18,733 bases of DNA from an uncultured Bacteroidota bacterium (GCA_903879775.1 CAIRMY010000073.1:1-18733); one strand, 5' to 3'; shown: positions 7,383 to 14,740, counted from the first letter of the stretch. Notes: generated from the letters alone by a model not told the origin. Translations and numbers: made by a program.

Positions 7383-7727
7383 ATGAAAACAATGTTTGTA
7401 ATTCTTGCGATTGGATTAACTGGAATGGTTAACGCGCAAACTGAAAAAAGTGACAAATTAACAACTGAGCAAAAAGCTGATAAACTAACCGAAAGAATGA
7501 AAAAATCTTTGAATTTAACAGATGCTCAAATTCCGAAAGTGAAAGAAGCAAACCTAAAAATGATTCAACAGAAAGACCAATTGAAGGCAGAGGTCAATCA
7601 ACGCAAACAATCCATCCAAGAAAATCATAAGAGTGAGTTAACCACTGTTTTAACACCAGAACAAATGAAAAAAGCGACTCGTATGATTGCTAAAAAGGAA
7701 AAAAGAATGAGGAAACGTCAAAAATAG
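7383..7727 (+). CDS. Small exported helical protein, Spy/CpxP-like
   Basis: A 114-residue protein with a short signal peptide (MKTMFVILAIGLTGMVNAQ, cleavage near residue 18). The mature part is very Lys- and Gln-rich, probably all helical, with a strongly basic C-terminus. The segments 'LTTEQKADKLTERMKKSLNLTDAQIPKV' and 'VLTPEQMKKATRM' have the L-T-x-x-Q pattern of Spy/CpxP-type periplasmic proteins, some of which are ATP-independent chaperones in envelope stress responses. Similarity is by pattern only, so chaperone function is inference. The gene stands alone between two terminators and has an ECF-type promoter upstream, in keeping with envelope stress control. Confidence 0.7.
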   Translation: MKTMFVILAIGLTGMVNAQTEKSDKLTTEQKADKLTERMKKSLNLTDAQIPKVKEANLKMIQQKDQLKAEVNQRKQSIQENHKSELTTVLTPEQMKKATRMIAKKEKRMRKRQK

Positions 7728-7731
7728 ATCT

Positions 7732-7766
7732 AAAAAAATAGGCCGCTTTTAGCGGCCTATTTTTTT
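7732..7766. terminator. Bidirectional terminator between the Spy-like gene and ricT
   Basis: GGCCGCT (7741-7747) and AGCGGCC (7751-7757) form a GC-rich stem with a 3-base loop. It is extended by AAAAAAATA on the left and its complement TATTTTTTT on the right. It therefore has a U-run in both directions and sits between two convergent genes, 4 bases after one stop codon and 8 bases from the other. Confidence 0.9.
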
Positions 7767-7774
7767 GACTTAAA

Positions 7775-9262
7775 TTATGCTTGTGGCGGAGGAGGTGGTG
7801 GTGTTCCACCTGGGTTTCCACCCCCAGGACCATTGTTTCTCGGACCTTTGTTTTTGTTAAAAGGTTTACGATTTTTATGATGGTTTGGATTTCTATTTTG
7901 TTGATTCGGATTTGTATTTGGTGCTTGGTTCGTAGGTTGATTTACTGGTCCATTGGCAGAAACATCTGAAGCCGGTTTATTCTGATTGTGATTAGGCCTA
8001 TTTTGTTGATTTGGGTTTGGCTTATTTTTATCAAAACCTGGTTTTTGATTGAGATTTTGAGGATTGTTACCGCCCTCTCTGCGCTGGTTGTTATTTCTAT
8101 TGCGGTTATTTTTATCTCGCGGACCTTTATGATTGTCGAGCTTCTTAAGTCCCCCAAATTCATTGTCCTTCAACAATTCAGCATTATCAATAAAGTCGTT
8201 GGCTTTTTCATCGGCAATAATTTTCGCCAAAATTTCGTTAGCTGGAGCCAAATCAGCTAAAGTAGCAACCTGAACACCATTTTTATTCTCTTCCATGCAC
8301 TCATTTACCTTATCAACCGGTAAAGGAATCCAAGTTTGACTATCATCGTAGGAGAACCACATCAATTGTTTTAAAATATCGGTTTTACGGGCAAAAGCGG
8401 TACCAGTAACGGTATCAATTTTAACAATTTTTGCTTTAGGGAAAGCTTCAGTTGCCTCCAAATACATATCGAGCTCGTAATTCAAGCAACATTTCAAACG
8501 GCCACATTGACCAGCCAATTTTTCCATGTTGATACTCAAATTTTGAGAACGAGCAGCACCGGTATTCACTTGTTTATAATCGGTTAACCAAGTTGAACAA
8601 CACAATTCTCTTCCGCAAACTCCAATACCACCTAAGCGAGAAGCTTCTTCTCTGTAACTAATGTGGCGCATTTCAATTTTCACCTTAAACTCATCCGCAT
8701 AACGCTTAATGAGTTCACGGAAATCGACACGAGATTCGGCAGTATAGAAGAAAATAACTTTTCGACCATCGCCTTGAAACTCAATATCAGAGATTTTCAT
8801 TGCCAAATTTAATTCGAAAGAAATTGTTCTGGCCTTTTCTAAGGTACTGTTTTCTTTAGCCTTAGCAAGATCATATTTTTCAATATCTCTTTCATTGGCA
8901 ACACGAAGAATTGGCATCAATTCTTCTGAATCTTCACGAACACGGTATTTCTTCAATTGAAGACGCACAATTTCGCCAGTGGCAGAAACTGTTCCAATAT
9001 CGTATCCTAAACTACCTTCACACACAACGTAATCGCCGGTGAACAAATCTAAATTATGAGTGTTCCTGTAGAACTCTTTGCGGCTGCCTTTAAATCTAAC
9101 TTCAACAATATCAAATGGTTTATAACCATCCGGAAGGTCCATGTCCTTAAACCAGTCATAGACATTTAATGCATTACAGCCGCTTGTTCCACAAGTTCCG
9201 TTGCTCTGACACCCCGAGGGTGCGCAACCGCCACTTTTAGTACCACATGATGAACAAGACAT
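7775..9262 (-). CDS. ricT: RicT/YaaT-like PSP1-domain protein with a disordered C-terminal tail
   Basis: A 495-residue protein with three parts. Residues 1-30 contain six cysteines (3, 6, 13, 18, 24, 29). Residues about 50-330 form the PSP1/RicT core, with GVCGRELCC (Cys216, 221, 222) and QCGRLKCCL (Cys253, 258, 259), the conserved cysteine clusters of the family. Residues about 375-495 are a low-complexity tail rich in Asn, Pro, Gln, Lys and Arg that ends in six prolines. In Bacillus subtilis the YaaT-YlbF-YmcA (Ric) complex carries Fe-S clusters and helps RNase Y mature mRNAs; YaaT is only about 275 residues. The core assignment is firm. The role in Bacteroidota is not established by anything in this window, and the basic, asparagine-rich tail may bind RNA, which is inference. 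ATG at 9262 follows a promoter box. Confidence 0.9.
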   Translation of the reverse strand: MSCSSCGTKSGGCAPSGCQSNGTCGTSGCNALNVYDWFKDMDLPDGYKPFDIVEVRFKGSRKEFYRNTHNLDLFTGDYVVCEGSLGYDIGTVSATGEIVRLQLKKYRVREDSEELMPILRVANERDIEKYDLAKAKENSTLEKARTISFELNLAMKISDIEFQGDGRKVIFFYTAESRVDFRELIKRYADEFKVKIEMRHISYREEASRLGGIGVCGRELCCSTWLTDYKQVNTGAARSQNLSINMEKLAGQCGRLKCCLNYELDMYLEATEAFPKAKIVKIDTVTGTAFARKTDILKQLMWFSYDDSQTWIPLPVDKVNECMEENKNGVQVATLADLAPANEILAKIIADEKANDFIDNAELLKDNEFGGLKKLDNHKGPRDKNNRNRNNNQRREGGNNPQNLNQKPGFDKNKPNPNQQNRPNHNQNKPASDVSANGPVNQPTNQAPNTNPNQQNRNPNHHKNRKPFNKNKGPRNNGPGGGNPGGTPPPPPPQA

Positions 9263-9282
9263 ATTATATATATTTAATTTAA

Positions 9283-9318
9283 TCTGCCTAAGCAGAGTAA
9301 TATTATGTTACAAATTTA
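9283..9318 (-). promoter_or_regulatory. ricT promoter and leader hairpin
   Basis: On the minus strand 9318-9311 reads TAAATTTG, a perfect -7 box, giving a start near 9306 and a leader of about 44 bases. The leader contains a small hairpin: TCTGC (9283-9287) pairs with GCAGA (9292-9296) around four bases. The hairpin is too short to judge its function. Confidence 0.5.
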
Positions 9319-9333
9319 ACGATAGTAATTCAT

Positions 9334-9358
9334 GAAAAAGAGTTTAATTCTCTTTTTC
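9334..9358 (-). terminator. Weak hairpin at the end of the gtrA-like gene
   Basis: GAAAAAGAG (9334-9342) and CTCTTTTTC (9350-9358) are perfectly complementary around a 7-base loop that contains the stop codon of the GtrA gene. The U-run lies inside the stem rather than after it, so this is only a possible terminator for the envelope operon. Confidence 0.35.
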
Positions 9359-9805
9359 TGTAAACACCCAAAGTTTCTGTCCTAAAAAGTTAATGACCAT
9401 ACCCATGATTGTAGCTCCAAGAACAGCAGCAATTTTATCAACCTTAACACTAAAAATATGCTTTATAATTTTATTTGTATTGGGAGCTATTAGGTTTGTT
9501 GCTAATTCAGCATCAGGAATTAAATGCAATAGTATTTCATTGGTTGCTACATTCGTTAAACCACTTGCCAAATACAACAATAAATATTTTGCTAAACGAC
9601 CTTTGTTGCTGTCTTTTTGACCCCATGTCCAATGTTTATTTAATTGGTAATTCACATAGGTAGCCACAAGAATTCCTAAACTTTTGGCAACAGATGTTGG
9701 TAAAAATTGACTTAATACATAATATAATGAAATGTCAATGAGAAATGACAATCCGCCAACGATGCCGAATTTGGTTAATGCAATATAGGTTTTACTAGAA
9801 ATCAA
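9344..9805 (-). CDS. GtrA-family small membrane protein
   Basis: A 153-residue protein with four predicted membrane helices. It shows GtrA (PF04138) features: KFGIVGGLSFLIDISLYYVL in the first helix, VNYQLNKHWTW after the second, and a last helix ending in the family-like FLGQKLWVF. GtrA proteins are thought to help move or use lipid-linked sugars (undecaprenyl-phosphate-glucose) for surface polysaccharide or teichoic acid glycosylation. This copy carries an unusual insert of about 25 residues between helices 3 and 4 (PDAELATNLIAPNTNK and following). It is the last gene of a minus-strand operon, starting 5 bases after the LD-carboxypeptidase stop. No glycosyltransferase is adjacent, so the sugar is unknown. 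Confidence 0.88.
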   Translation of the reverse strand: MISSKTYIALTKFGIVGGLSFLIDISLYYVLSQFLPTSVAKSLGILVATYVNYQLNKHWTWGQKDSNKGRLAKYLLLYLASGLTNVATNEILLHLIPDAELATNLIAPNTNKIIKHIFSVKVDKIAAVLGATIMGMVINFLGQKLWVFTEKEN

Positions 9806-9810
9806 AATAT

Positions 9811-10701
9811 TTAGATTTGTGAAAAAGTATATCCTTCAAATGTACAATTCATTCCCAATTTTAACGCAACATTTTGTTTGTCGTGACCCGAAGGAAAATC
9901 AAAAATAATTGGAAACCCTTCATTTTCAAGGTGTTCCAAAATAATTTCTTTTACATTTTTTCCGAATGGAATCGTATTGTCGCGCATGTCTATCATTGAA
10001 CCAACAATTAATGCTTTAATTCCTTGGAATGTTTTTGCCAATTTTAAAGAACAAATCATTCGATCGATATGATAATAATACTCATCTAAATCCTCAATTA
10101 GAAGTACTTTACCTTCGTAATTTTTGCTCAAAATTCCACTGTTGGCAAAAAGTAACGACAAATTTCCACCCACCAATTGTCCTTCAAAATCTGCCTTGTT
10201 TACAATTTCTAGATTTCTCAATCCTATATGATTTACGCCACCAGTTAAAGCATTGTATAAATGTCGTTGATTGGATTCATTAAAGTGATTTTCGAGATTA
10301 AATTGCATGACCATCGGTCCATGAATGGAAGCCATTCCCTGATTTTGAATTGTCAAATGCAAGGTTGTAATATCTGAAAAGCCTACCCACCATTTTGGAT
10401 TTAACGCAAAGTCAACTTTATCTAAAGATTCTAACAATTGAGTGCAGCCGTAACCACCTCTCGCACAAAATACAGCTTTTATATCTGTATTTTCTAATGC
10501 CCAACGGATGTCGCTCACACGTTCATCAATAGAACCCGAAAATTGGTGATTTTCTCCAAATAAATTTGGAGATGTAACCACATTCCAACCACAAGACTGA
10601 GCCCATTTTCTAAATGCAGACACTTCATTTGGCTTTATAAACCTTGCAGGCGCAATGATTCCAATTGTATCTCCTTTAGATAAATAATGAGGTATAATCA
10701 T
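9811..10701 (-). CDS. ldcA: LD-carboxypeptidase (peptidase S66)
   Basis: A 296-residue serine peptidase of the S66 family (LdcA/MccF). The catalytic triad is visible: Ser109 in GFSD, Glu203 in LLIEDLDE and His273 in PSGHD. The RGGYG motif at 81-85 and the N-terminal KGDTIGIIAPA strand are also typical, as is the full length of about 300. LdcA removes the terminal D-Ala from murein tetrapeptides during peptidoglycan recycling, in the cytoplasm. MccF relatives instead inactivate microcin C-type compounds. No signal peptide is present, in agreement with a cytoplasmic enzyme. It is the middle gene of a three-gene operon with 5-base gaps on both sides, which supports an envelope or recycling role over antibiotic immunity, but the latter is not excluded. 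Confidence 0.93.
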   Translation of the reverse strand: MIIPHYLSKGDTIGIIAPARFIKPNEVSAFRKWAQSCGWNVVTSPNLFGENHQFSGSIDERVSDIRWALENTDIKAVFCARGGYGCTQLLESLDKVDFALNPKWWVGFSDITTLHLTIQNQGMASIHGPMVMQFNLENHFNESNQRHLYNALTGGVNHIGLRNLEIVNKADFEGQLVGGNLSLLFANSGILSKNYEGKVLLIEDLDEYYYHIDRMICSLKLAKTFQGIKALIVGSMIDMRDNTIPFGKNVKEIILEHLENEGFPIIFDFPSGHDKQNVALKLGMNCTFEGYTFSQI

Positions 10702-10706
10702 TTCTA

Positions 10707-11357
10707 TTATTTTACGGGTAAAAGTAAATTGCTTTGAGTTATAACGGTTGTCATTTCGCTATTTCTTGAGTCGGAAGGATACTCAAAAATTGGATATGTA
10801 ATTTGTTGGCCATTTTTTACCAATTGATCCGCTACAACTTGCCAAATTTTAGCTGCTTTTCCCATTTCAGCGTTAATTGTTGCTTTATGAAATTTTCCAC
10901 CTTTTAATGTTCGATATTCAAATTCGGGGGTATTTACTTTTTTATTGACAGGAATACCAACAAAAATTTCCATTTCGTTTTGCTCATTTGGAATTTCATT
11001 GTAAACACTCATGATTGATCCTTTCAATATCAATTGATTGGCATTGATAAACTCTAAAACAGGTCGGGAAGTACCTGCAACCAAGGTAGACAAACTTGTA
11101 TATTTGGTTTTGTAAGATTTACCAACGAGCAATAAATCAGGCTTTTCAGTTTGTTGAATCACATAATCGGCATCAGAAAGAACAAGCCCTTCCTTATGCA
11201 CTATACTAGTGGTATCGATCTTGTTTTCTAATGATTGTTGAGCCAATTGATTTGTTGAATTAAAACCATCATTTTTTAGATAATAAAACACAGCAAAAAC
11301 CAACAATAAGGCAAGTAAACAAAGTGCCAACCACAGTCTATTTGAAAAACGCTTCAT
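10707..11357 (-). CDS. Membrane-anchored protein with a GyrI-like (SHS2, effector-binding) domain
   Basis: A 216-residue protein. Residues 8-27 are a single hydrophobic anchor after a basic start (MKRFSNR), leaving the rest outside the cytoplasmic membrane. Residues about 110-215 resemble the C-terminal part of GyrI-like/AraC effector-binding domains: a strand with 'EMEIFVGIPVNK', then 'KGGKFHKATINAEMGKAAKIWQVVADQLVKNG' and a 'PIFEYPSD' segment. Such domains usually bind small molecules in the cytoplasm as regulators or stand-alone proteins; a membrane-anchored version is presumably a ligand-binding envelope protein. This is a pattern-based call, and the ligand is unknown. It is the first gene of the operon with the LD-carboxypeptidase (5-base gap). 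A weak -7-like box (TAATTTAG, minus strand 11374-11367) lies just upstream of the ATG. Confidence 0.6.
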   Translation of the reverse strand: MKRFSNRLWLALCLLALLLVFAVFYYLKNDGFNSTNQLAQQSLENKIDTTSIVHKEGLVLSDADYVIQQTEKPDLLLVGKSYKTKYTSLSTLVAGTSRPVLEFINANQLILKGSIMSVYNEIPNEQNEMEIFVGIPVNKKVNTPEFEYRTLKGGKFHKATINAEMGKAAKIWQVVADQLVKNGQQITYPIFEYPSDSRNSEMTTVITQSNLLLPVK

Positions 11358-11376
11358 AATTTTTCGCTAAATTACA

Positions 11377-11404
11377 TTGAAACGATGAATTTATGGTATT
11401 TTTG
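11377..11404 (+). promoter_or_regulatory. purS operon promoter, leaderless
   Basis: TTG at 11377-11379, 17 bases, then TATTTTTG at 11397-11404, a perfect TAnnTTTG box. The GTG start codon of purS begins at 11409, four bases after the box, so transcription would begin at or next to the start codon. Confidence 0.65.
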
Positions 11405-11408
11405 CAGT

Positions 11409-11660
11409 GTGAAATTCCTAGCTGAAATTGAAATCCTTCCTAAAAAAGGCTTATTAGACCCACAAGGTAAAGCCGTTACACACAGCATGCCTTCTATTGG
11501 TTTAAACAATGTAAATGAGGTTTGCGTTGGTAAATTTATTACCATGAATATTGAAGCCACTAATGAAGCAGAAGCCTTTTCTACCGCTGAGAATGCGAGT
11601 AAAAAGTTGTTGGCAAACCTTATCATGGAAAGCTATAACATTCGCATTAAAGCATTATGA
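11409..11660 (+). CDS. purS: Phosphoribosylformylglycinamidine synthase subunit PurS
   Basis: An 83-residue protein with the complete PurS pattern: a first beta strand, then LLDPQGKAVTHSM, a GLNNVNEVCVGKF strand, and a KLLANLIMESYNIRI C-terminus, all at the spacing of Bacillus subtilis PurS. PurS dimers bridge the synthetase PurL and the glutaminase PurQ in the fourth step of purine synthesis, FGAR to FGAM. purL and purQ are not next to it. I chose GTG at 11409 because it starts the conserved VKFLAEIEI strand and because the -7 box ends at 11404. The in-frame ATG at 11385 lies upstream of the expected transcription start and would add a tail not seen in the family. The stop overlaps the ATG of the next gene (ATGA). 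Confidence 0.92.
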   Translation: MKFLAEIEILPKKGLLDPQGKAVTHSMPSIGLNNVNEVCVGKFITMNIEATNEAEAFSTAENASKKLLANLIMESYNIRIKAL

Positions 11661-11965
11661 TTATCTACAACGTAACTTGTAACGTTGAAAAAGAAATGGC
11701 CGAAGAATGGCTTCAGTGGATGAAAACTGAACACATTCCAGAAGTTATTGAAACAGGCTGTTTTCTTGAATATAAAATTTTGAGACTCCATAATCCTGGA
11801 CTAGACGAAGAGGGAATTAACTATGCAATTCAATATACTTGCGAAAGTCTTGAAAAATTAGAATTTTATAGATCAGAATTCGGTCCAACTTTGCAATCTA
11901 AAACACTGGCAAAATATGGCGATAAAGTTTTCGCTTACAGGTCGGTATTAGAAATCGTTGGTTAA
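11657..11965 (+). CDS. DUF4286-family protein
   Basis: A 102-residue soluble protein that matches the DUF4286 family of Bacteroidota: it starts MIIYNVTCNVEKEMAEEWLQWM, continues with HIPEVIETGCF, and has the later motif 'YAIQYTCESLEKLEFY'. The pattern of a beta strand, an amphipathic helix and another strand suggests a ferredoxin-like/dimeric alpha-beta-barrel fold, the fold of antibiotic monooxygenase-type proteins. The function is not known. The start overlaps the purS stop by four bases (ATGA) and selU follows after one base, so it is almost surely translated together with them. Confidence 0.85.
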   Translation: MIIYNVTCNVEKEMAEEWLQWMKTEHIPEVIETGCFLEYKILRLHNPGLDEEGINYAIQYTCESLEKLEFYRSEFGPTLQSKTLAKYGDKVFAYRSVLEIVG

Positions 11966-11966
11966 C

Positions 11967-12989
11967 ATGTCTGTAAAATCAATCCATATTGAAGACGCCT
12001 TAAAACAAAAATCTGCGTTTCAATGGGTTGATGTTCGCAGCGAATCTGAATTTCAAAAAGCACACATTACGGGTGCCATTAACATACCCCTACTTACCAA
12101 CGAACATCGCATTCTCATTGGCACTTGTTATAAACAAAAAGGCCGTGAAGAGGCTGTTTCTCTTGGTTTAGAACTTGTAGGTCCTAAAATGGCTACACTG
12201 TTCCAACAATTCAAAGACGCCGAGATTGAAGGCAAAAAACTACTATTTTACTGCTGGCGTGGCGGACTAAGAAGTCAAATCAGTTCCACAATTTATGCTT
12301 GGAGTGGCCAAAAGCCCAATTTGCTTTTTGGGGGATACAAATCCTTCAGAAATTTCATTCAAAGTCAATTTAGCATTCCCCTCAATTTAAAAATTGTAAG
12401 TGGTCGCACTGGCAGTGGCAAAACAGAAATTTTGCATCTTTTGCAAAAAAACGGAGCTCAAATGATTGATTTAGAAGGTTTGGCTTTTCATAAAGGCAGC
12501 GCTTTTGGGGGACTTGGGTATCCGCCACAACCTTCCACAGAGGCATACGAGAATTCGTTGGGACTCGCAATTCTGGGCTTAAACAAAGCAGAGCCCGTTT
12601 ACATAGAAAACGAAAGTAGACTCATTGGTCAATGTTTCATGCCCCAAGATTTTTGGAATCAAATGCAAGAAGCTAAAATCATTGAAGTTCAAGTAGACAA
12701 AATCACCAGAGTAAAAAGATTGATGAAAGAATACGCTCATTTTGATATTCAATTGTTACTTGATAAAACAATGATACTCAGAAAAAAACTTGGTGGTCAA
12801 AATGTAAACGAAGCGGTTGTCTTTTTAGAGAATGGTGAATTTGATAAATGGATTGATAAGTTGCTCGTTTATTATGATAAAACCTATCAATATTCTTCAG
12901 AAAACAATAAAAACAGGACTGTTTCTCTTGAATTTGATTGGAACAACAAGGAAAATGACATTCAAAAATTACTCAATTTAAACGTTTAA
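11967..12989 (+). CDS. selU: tRNA 2-selenouridine synthase (SelU/MnmH)
   Basis: A 340-residue protein with an N-terminal rhodanese domain (WVDVRSESEFQKAHITGAINIP at 20-41) and catalytic Cys96 in FYCWRGGLRSQ. The C-terminal P-loop domain has GRTGSGKT at 146-153. This matches SelU, with E. coli Cys97 as counterpart and a slightly longer length (about 364) there. SelU replaces the sulfur of 2-thiouridine at the wobble position of tRNAs for Lys, Glu and Gln with selenium from selenophosphate, through a geranylated intermediate made with geranyl diphosphate. It therefore implies a selenophosphate synthetase (SelD) elsewhere in the genome. I took the ATG at 11967 (MSVKSIHI), one base after the upstream stop, rather than the GTG at 11958 that overlaps the previous gene. 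Confidence 0.93.
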   Translation: MSVKSIHIEDALKQKSAFQWVDVRSESEFQKAHITGAINIPLLTNEHRILIGTCYKQKGREEAVSLGLELVGPKMATLFQQFKDAEIEGKKLLFYCWRGGLRSQISSTIYAWSGQKPNLLFGGYKSFRNFIQSQFSIPLNLKIVSGRTGSGKTEILHLLQKNGAQMIDLEGLAFHKGSAFGGLGYPPQPSTEAYENSLGLAILGLNKAEPVYIENESRLIGQCFMPQDFWNQMQEAKIIEVQVDKITRVKRLMKEYAHFDIQLLLDKTMILRKKLGGQNVNEAVVFLENGEFDKWIDKLLVYYDKTYQYSSENNKNRTVSLEFDWNNKENDIQKLLNLNV

Positions 12990-12994
12990 AGAAT

Positions 12995-13684
12995 ATGGAT
13001 TTAAAGAATAAAATAGCCGTGATTACTGGTGCAAACAAAGGAATTGGTTTGTGCTGTGTTGAACAATTATTAGCCGAAGGCGCAATTGTTTATGGAATTT
13101 GCAGAAGTGGATGCACCATTTCGCATGAAAATTACACATGTTTGAAAGCTGATGTTCAACATTTCGATCAAGTTGAGTCTGTTTTTAACACCATTTTAGC
13201 CAAACACGAAAAAATTGACATCCTCATTAACAATGCGGGTTTAGGTTATTTTGGTTTTTGCGAAGAACTGCCTTTAGAGCAATGGCATACCATGTTTAAT
13301 ACCAATGTAAATGGCTTGTTTTATGCAACAAAAATGGTTTTACCATCAATGAAAAAACAAGGTTTGGGGCATATCATTAACATTTCTTCAATTGCAGGAT
13401 TGGAGGGTTATCCTCAAGTATCTGGGTATAACGCCACAAAATTTGCAGTAAGGGGATTTAGCGATGCGCTTTACAAAGAAGTGAGAGATTTTGGTGTTAA
13501 AGTAACTTGTGTTTATCCTGGTTCAGTAAAAACCGATTTCTTCAGACATTCTGAAAATATTCAAGCCCACGACAACATGCTCATGCCTGAGGATGTGGCT
13601 GGACAAATTGTTTACGCGCTTAAATCGCCGAACAATTTCCATCACGTTAACTTAGAAATTAGACCATTAAAACCAAGAGGTTAA
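12995..13684 (+). CDS. Short-chain dehydrogenase/reductase (classical SDR)
   Basis: A 229-residue oxidoreductase of the classical SDR family. It has the cofactor-binding TGANKGIG (11-18), NNAG (79-82) and the catalytic Ser132, Tyr145-x-x-x-Lys149. The segment after the first strand (GICRSGC) has an Arg at the position that often favours NADP(H), but this is not decisive. The motif 'VYPGSVKTDFF' after the active site is typical of the group annotated as 3-ketoacyl-ACP reductase-like or general alcohol dehydrogenases. The substrate cannot be told. It starts 5 bases after selU and is probably the last gene of the purS operon; gapA follows with its own promoter. Confidence 0.9.
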   Translation: MDLKNKIAVITGANKGIGLCCVEQLLAEGAIVYGICRSGCTISHENYTCLKADVQHFDQVESVFNTILAKHEKIDILINNAGLGYFGFCEELPLEQWHTMFNTNVNGLFYATKMVLPSMKKQGLGHIINISSIAGLEGYPQVSGYNATKFAVRGFSDALYKEVRDFGVKVTCVYPGSVKTDFFRHSENIQAHDNMLMPEDVAGQIVYALKSPNNFHHVNLEIRPLKPRG

Positions 13685-13704
13685 GTTTTTTAAATTATTA
13701 ATTG

Positions 13705-13712
13705 TATTTTTG
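13705..13712 (+). promoter_or_regulatory. gapA promoter -7 box
   Basis: TATTTTTG is a perfect TAnnTTTG box, 24 bases before the gapA ATG at 13737. A T-run at about 13685-13691 occupies the -33 region without a clear TTG. The predicted leader is about 20 bases. Confidence 0.65.
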
Positions 13713-13736
13713 CACCACTAATAAAAACCATCAATC

Positions 13737-14720
13737 ATGAAAGTAGCCATCAATGGATTTGGACGTATCGGTCGTCACGCATTCAAATTTTTAATTGAAA
13801 AACCAGGAGTTGAAGTTGTTGCTATCAACGACTTAACAGACAATGCAACTTTGGCGCATTTGTTAAAATACGACTCAGTACACGGTAAATTCAACGGTAC
13901 CGTTTCTCACGATGATCAACATTTGATCATTAACGGTAAAAAAATTAAAGCTTTGGCTGAGAGAGATCCTAAAAATCTTCCTTGGGGCGAAATGGGTGTA
14001 GACGTAGTACTTGAAAGTACTGGTTTCTTTACCGATGCTGCTAAAGCAAACGCTCACATTGAGGCTGGTGCTAAGAAAGTTGTGATTTCCGCTCCTGCAA
14101 CTGGCGATTGTAAAACAGTTGTTTTGGGTGTGAACGACAATATTCTTGACGGTACTGAAACAATCATGAGCAATGCATCTTGCACAACAAACTGCTTAGC
14201 TCCGATGGTTAAAGTATTGGACGAAGCATTTGGTGTTGAAAGTGGTTTCATGACGACCATTCACGCGTATACTTCTGATCAGAATTTACAAGATTCTCCT
14301 CACAAAGATTTGCGCAGAGCTCGTGCTGCTGCTTATAGCATTGTGCCTACAAGCACTGGTGCTGCAAAAGCTGTAGGATTGGTTTTACCACATCTGAAAG
14401 GCAAATTGAACGGTAACGCAATGCGTGTTCCTATTCCAGATGGATCAGTAACAGATTTCACTGTGAACTTGAAAACTGCTGCTACTGTTGAAGAAATTAA
14501 CGCTGCAATGAAGGCTGCTTCTGAAACTAGCTTAAAAGGCATTTTAGAGTATAATACAGACCCTATCGTGAGCATTGATATCATTGGTAACAGACATAGC
14601 TGTATTTTCGATTCTGATTTAACTCAAGTAATTGGAAACACTGCTAAAGTTGTTGGTTGGTACGACAACGAAACTGGCTACAGCGCTAGAGTTGCTGATC
14701 TAATTGCTAAAATTGGTTAA
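13737..14720 (+). CDS. gapA: Glyceraldehyde-3-phosphate dehydrogenase (phosphorylating, type I)
   Basis: A 327-residue glycolytic enzyme. It has the N-terminal Rossmann motif NGFGRIGR at 6-13, Asp32 in AINDLTD (typical of NAD preference), the catalytic Cys149 in SNASCTTNC and the catalytic His176 in TIHAYTSDQ. It oxidises glyceraldehyde 3-phosphate with NAD and phosphate to 1,3-bisphosphoglycerate. The reading frame is intact, and the codons favour common choices (GCT, GTT, AAA) in keeping with a highly expressed gene. It has its own promoter and a strong terminator, so it is a single-gene unit. Confidence 0.97.
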   Translation: MKVAINGFGRIGRHAFKFLIEKPGVEVVAINDLTDNATLAHLLKYDSVHGKFNGTVSHDDQHLIINGKKIKALAERDPKNLPWGEMGVDVVLESTGFFTDAAKANAHIEAGAKKVVISAPATGDCKTVVLGVNDNILDGTETIMSNASCTTNCLAPMVKVLDEAFGVESGFMTTIHAYTSDQNLQDSPHKDLRRARAAAYSIVPTSTGAAKAVGLVLPHLKGKLNGNAMRVPIPDGSVTDFTVNLKTAATVEEINAAMKAASETSLKGILEYNTDPIVSIDIIGNRHSCIFDSDLTQVIGNTAKVVGWYDNETGYSARVADLIAKIG

Positions 14721-14740
14721 TCCCAAATTTAATTTATACT

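Noticed and set aside
7781..8260. Open frames on both strands across the C-terminal end of ricT
   Set aside because: They come from the low-complexity Asn/Pro/Gln codons of the RicT tail and have biased, motif-free translations.
9811..10701. LdcA as a microcin C-type immunity protein (MccF)
   Set aside because: Both share the S66 triad, but there is no toxin or export gene nearby and the neighbours are envelope proteins. The role is not fully excluded.
11385..11408. ATG at 11385 as the start of purS
   Set aside because: The -7 box lies at 11397-11404, downstream of this ATG, and the extra eight residues are not part of the PurS family pattern.
11967..12989. A functional link between SelU (uses geranyl diphosphate) and the prenol kinase and prenyltransferase genes
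   Set aside because: They are about 8 kb apart in different operons, and only the general use of prenyl diphosphates connects them.
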